Both the position numbers and the translations under genes were made by a program. Shown here piece by piece: positions 57,912-64,000 of a stretch of DNA of 64,000 nt (within the stretch, counting starts at the first letter, position 1; every line of letters begins with the position of its first letter). The DNA is from Kosakonia pseudosacchari (GTDB lineage: Bacteria > Pseudomonadota > Gammaproteobacteria > Enterobacterales > Enterobacteriaceae), in contig NZ_FXWP01000009.1 of the NCBI RefSeq assembly GCF_900184035.1, positions 744,001 to 808,000 on the forward strand, given 5' to 3'. The notes beneath the pieces are model-generated. The model was not told the origin of the DNA, did not search any database, and saw only the letters and a list, made by a program, of their open reading frames with translations.

Positions 57912-57971
57912 GACTCACTCCTGTAGTTATTTCTGCAAAGGATAGCAGTTATCGTTCGCGAGTTTAATGAC

Positions 57972-57991
57972 AAAACCCGGCTATGCCGGGC
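57972..57991 (-). terminator. ghrA terminator
   Basis: CCCGGC/GCCGGG stem with a TAT loop; on the minus strand a UUUU run follows. Confidence 0.75.
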
Positions 57992-57996
57992 GTCTG

Positions 57997-58935
57997 TCAG
58001 TAACCACGCGCTCTGTCTACCCGTCCGCTGACCGCTTCACCACGCTCAATACGTTGAATAGCCTGCGCAATAAAAGCCACGGCTTCACTGCGACGTGTCG
58101 TCGCCGCCATGTGCGGCGTCATCGCCACGCGGGGATGCGTCCACAGCGGATTATCGGACGGGAGCGGCTCCTGGCTAAAAACATCGAGCATGGCGCCTTT
58201 CAGCTTTCCGCTCTCCAGCGCAGCGAGCAAATCCCCCTCGACAACATGCACGCCGCGCGCAAGGTTTATCACATAACTGTTATCAGCGAGTTGGTTGAGC
58301 AACGCACGATTAATGATACCTGTCGTTTCCGGGGTGTTCGGCAGCAGATTGATCAGCACCCGTGTGCCATGCAGAAAGGCTGGCAACTCCTCGCCACCCG
58401 CAAAGCTGGTCACGCCGGGTATGTTTTTACGGCTGCGGCTCCAGCTACGCAGCGGGAACCCCCACTGGCGCAGACTTTCAGCCACTTTCGTACCGAGCAC
58501 GCCCGCACCGAGGACGCCAATGGTGAAGTCTTCACGTTCGTATTCCTCCAGCGGTTGCCATTTCGCCTGCTGTTTCAGCGCCTGGTAATCATCAAAACGT
58601 CTGAACCAGTGCAACACCTGGCTCACGGCATACTCCTGCATTTGCAGTCCCATACCGGTGTCCTCCAGGCGAAACAGCGGAATAGACTCGGGAAGCATCT
58701 CAGGATGGGCGTGCAACTGGCTAAGAATCGAATCAACGCCTGCCCCCAATGCAAAAACGGCTTTTAACTGTCGGCCTTTGAGCATCTCAACCGGCGGATG
58801 CCAGACCAGCGCGTAATCAGCGTGGGCATTATCGCCCGGCGTCCACGCGCGGATATTTGCCTGCGGCAGCGCCTGGCGCAATGCGCGGATCCAGTCATTG
58901 TTATTGAATGAGGGGTGATAAAAGATAATGTCCAT
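57997..58935 (-). CDS. ghrA: Glyoxylate/hydroxypyruvate reductase A
   Basis: NADPH-dependent D-2-hydroxyacid dehydrogenase (312 aa, E. coli length). The Rossmann motif [14 protein letters not shown] is near residue 142; catalytic Arg is in [10 protein letters not shown], Glu in DVFSQEPLP and His in TPHMAATT. The start at 58935 gives [10 protein letters not shown]; the open frame upstream is not conserved. Confidence 0.96.
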   Translation of the reverse strand: MDIIFYHPSFNNNDWIRALRQALPQANIRAWTPGDNAHADYALVWHPPVEMLKGRQLKAVFALGAGVDSILSQLHAHPEMLPESIPLFRLEDTGMGLQMQEYAVSQVLHWFRRFDDYQALKQQAKWQPLEEYEREDFTIGVLGAGVLGTKVAESLRQWGFPLRSWSRSRKNIPGVTSFAGGEELPAFLHGTRVLINLLPNTPETTGIINRALLNQLADNSYVINLARGVHVVEGDLLAALESGKLKGAMLDVFSQEPLPSDNPLWTHPRVAMTPHMAATTRRSEAVAFIAQAIQRIERGEAVSGRVDRARGY

Positions 58936-59198
58936 ATCAACTCCAGAATCTGATGTGATGTATCCGGTTCTTTTCCGGAACAATTATGCTTTTTCGCTAA
59001 GGCCGCTCAGCATAACAAATTTCTTCCGTACCACGCGGAGAAAGTACCGTGACGAGAAAAAAAGCGATTTCAGAACGTTTAAGAAGCAGGTTGTTTGAAG
59101 TTTGTCTAAACGCGCTAATTTATTAAAAAAGAGGATTGACGACCTCCGGGGTTTTCCCTACATTAGCGCCCGTCCCGTCAATATCGGGAAGACAATGT

Positions 59199-59286
59199 GG
59201 TGAGGTGTCCGAGTGGCTGAAGGAGCACGCCTGGAAAGTGTGTATACGGCAACGTATCGGGGGTTCGAATCCCCCCCTCACCGCCA
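59199..59286 (+). tRNA. serX: tRNA-Ser (anticodon GGA)
   Basis: 88 nt including encoded CCA. The acceptor stem GGTGAGG pairs with CCTCACC; the anticodon GGA is in CTGGAAA, the long variable arm (GTGTATACGGCAACGTATC) is typical of serine tRNA, and the T arm GGGGGTTCGAATCCCCC is intact. Its place beside ghrA is that of E. coli serX. The 3' end opens a tandem array of tRNA-end copies. Confidence 0.95.
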
Positions 59287-60131
59287 TCATTCAAAGAAGA
59301 GCCCGCATGCAAATGCGGGCTTTTTTTTCGCATATCGCACGCCGCCGGGGGGGGTGAGAAGCCCCGACCGGGGGTCGACAACTGGCGCAGCCAGTTGGAC
59401 AGATGACGAGCCCGCGAGGAATCTGCCCGTAGGGTGAGCGAAGCGAATCAATCCCCCCCTCACCGCCATCATTCAAAAAAGAGCCCGCATGCAAATGCGG
59501 GCTCTTCTTTCGCATATCGCACGCCGCCGGGGGGGGTGAGAAGCCCCGACCGGGGGTCGACAACTGGCGCAGCCAGTTGGACAGATGACGAGCCCGCGAG
59601 GAATCTGCCCGTAGGGTGAGCGAAGCGAATCAATCCCCCCTCACCGCCATCATTCAAAAAAGAGCTCGCATGTAAATGCGGGCTTTTTTTTTCGCATATC
59701 GCACTCCCGCAGGGGGGATGAGAAGCCCCGACCGGGGTTCGACAACTGGCGCAGCCAGTTGGACAGATGACGAGCCCGCGAGGAATCTGCCCGTAGGGTG
59801 AGCGAAGCGAATCAATCCCCCCTCACCGCCATCATTCAAAGAAGAGCTCGCATGCAAATGCGGGCTTTTTTTTCGCATATCGCACTCCCGCAGGGGGGAT
59901 GAGAAGCCCCGACCGGGGTTCGACAACTGGCGCAGCCAGTTGGACAGATGACGAGCCAGCGAGGAATCTGCCCGTAGGGTGAGCGAAGCGAATCAATCCC
60001 CCCCTCACCGCCATCATTCAAAGAAGAGCTCGCATGTAAATGCGGGCTTTTTTTTCGCATATCGCACTCCCGCAGGGGGGGATGAGAAGCCCCGACCGGG
60101 GGTCGACAACTGGCGCAGCCAGTTGGACAGA
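59268..60131 (+). repeat. Tandem 181-182 bp repeats carrying copies of the tRNA-Ser 3' end (rtT-like)
   Basis: Four full periods and a partial fifth. tRNA 3' ends (AATCCCCCCCTCACCGCCA, or one C fewer) recur at 59268-59286 (the tRNA itself), 59450-59468, 59632-59649, 59814-59831 and 59995-60013. Each is followed by TCATTCAA, a terminator-type hairpin and a T run, then a GC-rich part with a stem AACTGGC/GCCAGTT. Units 1-2 share CGCCGCCGG after the T run, units 3-5 share CTCCCGCAG, as expected of stepwise tandem duplication. Similarity stops at about 60131. E. coli tyrT is followed by analogous 178-bp repeats with 19 nt of its tRNA end, the source of rtT RNA. Confidence 0.9.
59301..59328 (+). 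terminator. First serX terminator (repeated in each unit)
   Basis: GCCCGCAT/ATGCGGGC stem, GCAA loop, eight T residues, 15 nt past CCA. Matching hairpins start near 59480, 59663, 59845 and 60027; units 3-5 have one changed base in the left arm. Confidence 0.9.
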
Positions 60132-60219
60132 CCATGAACGCAGTGAGTGGGCTGCCCGCACAACCATGCCGGGAGCATTTGAGAACAACCGCTCGTCCAT
60201 TCTCATCGCTAGCAAATGG

Positions 60220-60525
60220 TCATTTGCTGTCCACAAGCCCTCTTTCGTTAAAGGCATCATATTTCAGGATTTCTGCCGTCATCCGTTCCTGCCATCGAGT
60301 GATAAATGCCCGGGTGTGAGGAGCGGCAAGATGCGCGGTCAGCGCATCCTGATCTTGCCAGCGTTCCGATATGAGCACGCTTCCGGCAAGATGATCTTCT
60401 ACTGCCACGTCATACGAGAGGTTTCCTGCACGTTTACGCACGGTTTGCGCGAGTACATTCATGTCGGCCATAAAGTGTGGTAAATCAGAGGGTTTAATAT
60501 TCACATAACCGCAAATGATGAGCAT
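60220..60525 (-). CDS. Antibiotic biosynthesis monooxygenase (ABM) domain protein
   Basis: A 101-aa single-domain protein of the dimeric alpha/beta-barrel ABM fold, the group that includes quinol monooxygenase YgiN and Lsr-G-type enzymes. NLSYDVAVEDHLAGSVLISERWQD is the typical core strand-helix, and the C-terminal HTRAFITRWQE helix follows. No cofactor is expected. It lies 60 bp after the oxidoreductase gene, which may be its partner in quinone handling (inferred). Confidence 0.85.
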   Translation of the reverse strand: MLIICGYVNIKPSDLPHFMADMNVLAQTVRKRAGNLSYDVAVEDHLAGSVLISERWQDQDALTAHLAAPHTRAFITRWQERMTAEILKYDAFNERGLVDSK

Positions 60526-60585
60526 AGCGTTGCCTTGTATCTGTCATCCCCGATCGCTCTGCCTGGCCGTCCGGGGACATGATTA

Positions 60586-61602
60586 TCAAACGTTAGTCAG
60601 TACAATTTTGCCCTGAATATTGCCCATTGCTGCGCGCTGATGGGCCGCAGATGCCAGTGCTAACGGATAAGTGCTATCAATCACCACCCGGACAACACCC
60701 TCTTCCAGAAGACGGCCTGCTTGCGATAATTGCGCACCGCTGGAGCGCACTTGCGTCGATGACACCATCACCTCTTTTTGCGCGGCTTCAGAATGTGCGG
60801 AAAAGCCCAACGGATTAACCAGAAAGAGTGCGCCGCCAGGTCTGATACAGCGCAGAAAGCGCGCCACATTAGCGCCCCCTACCGCATCGAAAACGAGATC
60901 AACGTTTTTTACTGCGCGCTCAGCAGCGATTTTGGTGTAGTCGATAAACTCATCAGCCCCCAGTTCGCGTAACAGCGCTTCATTGCGGGAAGAAGCCACG
61001 GCAATGACCCGCGCACCTTGCCAGCGGGCAAGCTGAACGGCAAGGTGTCCCACGCCACCACCAGCACCGTTAACCAGCACCGTTCGCCCTTTTAATGGAA
61101 CGGCTTTATGTGGAAAAGACTGGAAAGGATTCGGTGCGTCATGCCCTGTTTCGATAAGAAACTGCCAGGCCGTGAGCAGTGACATCGGGGCACCCGCAGC
61201 CTGAACATGCCCGATTCCGCGAGGTTTCAGCGCCAGTTGCGACGAAGGTACGCTTACATATTCTGCATAAGCCCCACTGCCCTCCATCACCTTTTCAGGA
61301 AAACGCACCATCGAATAGACCTCATCTCCGATGCTAAACCCGGTAACGTGTTTACCGACCGCTGCGACAACACCTGATATGTCAGTTCCTAAAATGAGCG
61401 GAAAAGTGGGTTCGGGCCACCATTCAGGCGGAAGTGCCCGATACCCGTCACGCAGATACCAGTCTGGCGGGTTAAGGCTGGCGGCTTGCACATGCACAAG
61501 AACCTCGTCGTTTCCCACTTTGGGCCGGGGCACTTCTTCATAAAGCAGGTTATCTGGCCCACCAAACGCATGTAGCTGTACAGCTTTCATCATCTCAGTC
61601 AT
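60586..61602 (-). CDS. NADPH-dependent quinone/zinc-type oxidoreductase (MDR family)
   Basis: Medium-chain dehydrogenase/reductase of 338 aa. A GroES-like N-terminal domain (GTDISGVVAAVGKHV near residue 75) precedes a Rossmann domain with GAGGGVGHLAVQLA near residue 180. Zinc-ligand cysteines of alcohol dehydrogenases are absent, so it is more like quinone oxidoreductases. The start at 61602 (ATG) was chosen over GTG at 61605. It is divergent from a LysR regulator across 91 bp. Confidence 0.88.
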   Translation of the reverse strand: MTEMMKAVQLHAFGGPDNLLYEEVPRPKVGNDEVLVHVQAASLNPPDWYLRDGYRALPPEWWPEPTFPLILGTDISGVVAAVGKHVTGFSIGDEVYSMVRFPEKVMEGSGAYAEYVSVPSSQLALKPRGIGHVQAAGAPMSLLTAWQFLIETGHDAPNPFQSFPHKAVPLKGRTVLVNGAGGGVGHLAVQLARWQGARVIAVASSRNEALLRELGADEFIDYTKIAAERAVKNVDLVFDAVGGANVARFLRCIRPGGALFLVNPLGFSAHSEAAQKEVMVSSTQVRSSGAQLSQAGRLLEEGVVRVVIDSTYPLALASAAHQRAAMGNIQGKIVLTNV

Positions 61603-61693
61603 CACCGTCTCACGCTAAAAAACACTCAGGTAACAGAGCATACGGCTAATATTCAGGATTGATAATGTGGCTCCATTTCGCTTTAATTGTGCC

Positions 61694-62596
61694 ATGAAGG
61701 AACAAATAGGTTTGGAAAGACTCACGGGTCTCATCGCATTCGCTCGCGCCGGCGCTCTGGGCAGTTATAGCGCCGCTGCCCGCTCGCTCTCCGTTTCCCC
61801 TTCCGCAATCAGTAAAAGTATCCAACGGCTGGAAAAGCATCTCGGCGTCACGTTATTCACCCGAACGACACGCTCGCTCGTGCTAACGGCCGAAGGCCGC
61901 GAACTGCACGAACGCGCGTTGCGATTGCTACGGGATGCCGAAGAGATCGAGCAGGTAGCCAAACGCAGCCGCGCGGAACCAGCAGGTACGTTACGTATTG
62001 CGGCATCGTTACCGGTGGGCATTCATATGATCGCCCCTGTACTTGCGCAATTTTGCGCGCTTCACCCAAAAGTGACGATCGATTTACGGTTAAACGATCT
62101 GGTGGTAAGCATCGTTGATGAGCATATTGATATTGCCTTTCGAATTGGCGATCTTGCAGATTCAAACCTGCTGGCGCGTCGCCTCCCGCCGTATCAGATA
62201 GGGTGTTATGCCTCGCCTGAATATGTAGCCCGTTGCACGCCGCCGAAACATCCCGATGACTTAATCGGGCACCAAACGATTAATCTGCGTTACCAGAACA
62301 CGGGGCAACTTTTTCGCTGGCCGTTCCGTGTCGGAGAACGGGAGATTGAAATTGTGCCTTCATCAACGGTGATTGTTGATGCCAGCGAAGCCGCGATAGC
62401 CGCAATGACCGCCGGGGCCGGAATAGGCATGGCGTCCAATTTTATGGTGGCATCCCTGGTCAGGGATAAAAAGTTGGTTCCCGTACTCGCGGATTTTACG
62501 GTGGAGCGGCGTAATATTTCGGCTGTCTGGCACGAAAGCCGCCGTTCAAATCCGGCGGTACGTGCTTTTCTGGATCATATGCTTATACATTTTTAA
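61694..62596 (+). CDS. LysR-family transcriptional regulator
   Basis: A 300-aa LTTR of the CrgA/PecT-like branch that often controls a neighbouring oxidoreductase. The helix-turn-helix is clear ([24 protein letters not shown], residues about 24-47), and the effector domain follows. The start at 61694 was chosen; a GTG nine codons upstream is possible. The 91-bp gap to the divergent oxidoreductase should hold the shared operator; no good dyad was found. Confidence 0.88.
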   Translation: MKEQIGLERLTGLIAFARAGALGSYSAAARSLSVSPSAISKSIQRLEKHLGVTLFTRTTRSLVLTAEGRELHERALRLLRDAEEIEQVAKRSRAEPAGTLRIAASLPVGIHMIAPVLAQFCALHPKVTIDLRLNDLVVSIVDEHIDIAFRIGDLADSNLLARRLPPYQIGCYASPEYVARCTPPKHPDDLIGHQTINLRYQNTGQLFRWPFRVGEREIEIVPSSTVIVDASEAAIAAMTAGAGIGMASNFMVASLVRDKKLVPVLADFTVERRNISAVWHESRRSNPAVRAFLDHMLIHF

Positions 62597-62902
62597 CAGG
62601 CTCTCTGCGGCATTAAACAACGCGGCATGATCACCGGTATGCGCTTTGGCCTCAGGGTCGACATGGCTCAGGACAGAACCCATGCCAGCCTGGTTTCGCG
62701 GCTGCAGGGCGCAATAATTCGCAATGATGAAAAACGGTGCTCACGCTCAGCGACAGCGCAATTGAAAATTTACGATCCCGCTAATTGTGCAGCCCGCCAT
62801 GATGATAACGCCGCGCCAGCGGCATTTTTTTCGCCCGCCCTTCACTTCCCGCACCACCATTAGTCTTTTTTAGCGCCAACTAACACTATGTTTATATGCC
62901 GT
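62597..62902. other. Gap between LysR gene and DHFR-like gene
   Basis: 306 bp with no intact gene. An open frame of 78 codons on the plus strand (62627-62863) has no recognisable family or good ribosome site. On the minus strand a 14-residue TetR-like N-terminus is present (listed separately). The region may be the scar of a deletion. Confidence 0.4.
62781..62825 (-). pseudogene. Possible TetR-regulator remnant
   Basis: On the minus strand 62825-62781 reads MPLARRYHHGGLHN then a stop. RRYHHGxLxN is the usual start of one TetR-family group. Nothing TetR-like follows in any frame that I can see, so only a scrap is left, or the match is chance. Confidence 0.25.
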
Positions 62903-63439
62903 TTATGACCTCAGCTTATAGTGCGACTGCACCAGACCTGAAGGGAAGCTGCGGCTTGATAACAGCGTCAAATCTATATCCCCGGTCAGGGAGCCAAACA
63001 ACGGTTTTCCCGAGCCGAGCAGAACAGGAACGGTAGTGATAACGATATCGGCGACCAGACCTTCACGCAGGAACGACTGTATTACCTGCCCGCCATCGAT
63101 ATAGACGCGACGCGCGTTCTGCGCCGCCAGGTCAGTAAGCACCTCCCCTGGCGTGCGACATGAGAACTGCACTTTGCCCTTCAGTTTCTCGGGCACGGGG
63201 GTATCGGTTAGCTGTCGGGAGAGCACCAGCACGGGTCGATCATAGGGCCATTCGTCAAAGGTCAGTACCTTCTCATAACTGCCTCGCCCCATAACGATCC
63301 AATCTTTGTCCACGATGAACGCCGCATAGCCATGATCTTCTGTCGGGTCATCGCGCTGCAACAGCCACTCGATATCGCCATCCTGTCGGGCGATATAACC
63401 ATCAAGACTGACGGCAATAAAAACATGTGTGGTGACCAT
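62903..63439 (-). CDS. Dihydrofolate reductase / RibD C-terminal family protein
   Basis: A 178-aa DHFR-fold protein of the type standing alone as YwjB/YyaP-like. The N-terminal HVFIAVSLDGYIARQDGDIEWL, the MGRGSYEKVLTF motif and the RVYIDGGQVIQSFLREGLVAD core are typical. The substrate (pterin or pyrimidine) is unknown; it is not the housekeeping FolA. The start at 63439 has GGAG 8 bp upstream; the longer open frame is not conserved. Confidence 0.87.
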   Translation of the reverse strand: MVTTHVFIAVSLDGYIARQDGDIEWLLQRDDPTEDHGYAAFIVDKDWIVMGRGSYEKVLTFDEWPYDRPVLVLSRQLTDTPVPEKLKGKVQFSCRTPGEVLTDLAAQNARRVYIDGGQVIQSFLREGLVADIVITTVPVLLGSGKPLFGSLTGDIDLTLLSSRSFPSGLVQSHYKLRS

Positions 63440-63742
63440 CAACTGCTCCGTATTCAGATTACCTTTCTCGTAGTTTAGAGAGGTTAGCGATAGTGACATG
63501 CTCGCTGTGGAAAAACGTAGCATGAAGGTAGCAACATTGCCTTTATGGATTAAGGCAAAAAATCGCGTGGTGTTGAATCCAGGATGGCGCGAAAATCGGT
63601 GATCTGCTCCCCATAAAGTAACCTTTCACAAAGTTATTAGCATCCATTTCTGGTACAAAGCAGCCAAGCAAGTCGCGCTGAAAATCCGCTAACGTGAAAA
63701 AAGATCCCTGTGATTAAACAAGCGGCATCTCCGATCGTTACC
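63440..63742. other. Gap between AraC and DHFR-like genes
   Basis: 303 bp with no supported gene. It should hold the promoter of the DHFR-like gene (minus) and the terminator of the AraC-type gene. No hairpin with a T tract was found near the AraC stop; nothing else is recognised. Confidence 0.4.
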
Positions 63743-64000
63743 TCAGACACAACTTTCAGCATACCTGCCTGGGGTGATACCAAATTGAGCCTTAAAATTC
63801 CTGTTGAGGTGGCTTTGATCGAAAAAACCAACGCGATGCGCAACCATCGTGGCTTTGACGCCTTCTGAGAGCAATTTTTTAGCCCGATTAAGCCGGATCT
63901 GGTTTAAATATTTGTGCACCGACATCCCGGTACTGGCACGGAATAGGCGCATAAAATAGAACTCGCTCATCTCAGCGGCATCTGCGATATCTTTGATATT
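63743..64000 (-). CDS. AraC-family regulator, C-terminal part (cut by window edge)
   Basis: The last 85 codons of an AraC/XylS regulator, with the 5' part beyond base 64000. Two helix-turn-helix motifs are visible: IADAAEMSEFYFMRLFRASTG and VAHRVGFFDQSHLNRNFKAQFG, followed by the family ending GITPGRYAE. The target is unknown. The divergence or cotranscription with the DHFR-like gene cannot be judged, though both read on the minus strand. Confidence 0.85.
   Translation of the reverse strand, partial: NIKDIADAAEMSEFYFMRLFRASTGMSVHKYLNQIRLNRAKKLLSEGVKATMVAHRVGFFDQSHLNRNFKAQFGITPGRYAESCV

Noticed and set aside
56515-58767. Plus-strand frames of 220, 255 and 266 codons opposite ycdY, ycdX and ghrA
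   Set aside because: All are complements of recognised genes in GC-rich sequence and have composition unlike real proteins.
59178-59381. Minus-strand frame across tRNA-Ser containing GGEGGIRTPDTLPYTHFP
   Set aside because: It is the antisense reading of tRNA-Ser, a well-known source of false hypothetical proteins in databases.
59268-60131. CRISPR array
   Set aside because: The repeat unit is about 182 bp and contiguous, without short repeats separated by unique spacers, and no cas genes are near.
59287-60260. Several 60-100 codon minus-strand frames of near-identical sequence (RGGLIRFAHPTGRFLAG...)
   Set aside because: They arise from the tandem repeats, which have a period not fixed to three (181 or 182 bp), lack ribosome sites and read through the tRNA-end copies and terminators.
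62627-62863. 78-codon plus-strand frame after the LysR gene
   Set aside because: No ribosome site, no family, and a His-rich random-looking end; left as gap content.
63637-63843. 68-codon minus-strand frame overlapping the AraC-type gene end
   Set aside because: It overlaps the conserved AraC C-terminus in another frame and has no homology.

Overview
The window is a piece of chromosome from an enteric bacterium (order Enterobacterales, family Enterobacteriaceae). Nearly every gene can be recognised by close similarity to its Escherichia coli K-12 counterpart, and most of the order is the E. coli order from tmk to serX. The strain has a complete set of flg flagellar genes and a complete curli locus. 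Extra genes at three points, and the absence of clsC, suggest an Enterobacter/Kosakonia-like genus rather than E. coli itself. The genus is inferred.

Layout. 0-8.3 kb (minus strand): the 5' end of tmk, mltG, pabC, then the fatty-acid cluster fabF-acpP-fabG-fabD-fabH-plsX with rpmF and yceD upstream. 8.5-15 kb: yceF, an extra secreted alpha/beta hydrolase, rluC, and rne with its long autoregulatory leader. 15-17.3 kb: a divergent LysR/MFS pair inserted between rne and flgL. 17.4-29 kb: flgKL and flgBCDEFGHIJ on the minus strand, flgA and flgMN on the plus strand, with sigma-28 and FlhDC sites visible. 29-45 kb: envelope, stress and metabolic genes (murJ, mviM, yceH, rimJ, mdtH, grxB, yceB, pyrC, dinI, bssS, solA, yceO, yceJ, yceI, trhO, lpxL, mdtG, mysB, yceK). 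45-50.6 kb: opgGH and opgC, for osmoregulated periplasmic glucans. 50.7-56 kb: ymdB, ymdA, csgC, csgA, csgB and csgDEFG. 56-59 kb: ycdZ, ycdY, ycdX and ghrA.

At 59.2 kb a tRNA-Ser(GGA) gene is followed by about 860 bp of tandem 181-182 bp units. Each unit restores the last 18-19 nt of the tRNA plus a rho-independent terminator hairpin. This is the architecture of the rtT repeats behind E. coli tyrT, here on a serine tRNA, and it is the most unusual structure in the window. From 60.2 kb to the end lie accessory genes: a small ABM-type monooxygenase, an NADPH:quinone-type oxidoreductase, a divergent LysR regulator, a possible scrap of a TetR gene, a DHFR/RibD-like protein and the C-terminal half of an AraC-family regulator cut by the window edge.

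How the parts work together: the left third supplies envelope precursors (fatty acids, phospholipid, peptidoglycan processing) beside translation and RNA-decay factors; the centre builds the flagellar rod, hook and junction; and the csg locus builds the competing sessile structure, curli fibres. No CRISPR array, insertion sequence, prophage or rRNA gene was seen.
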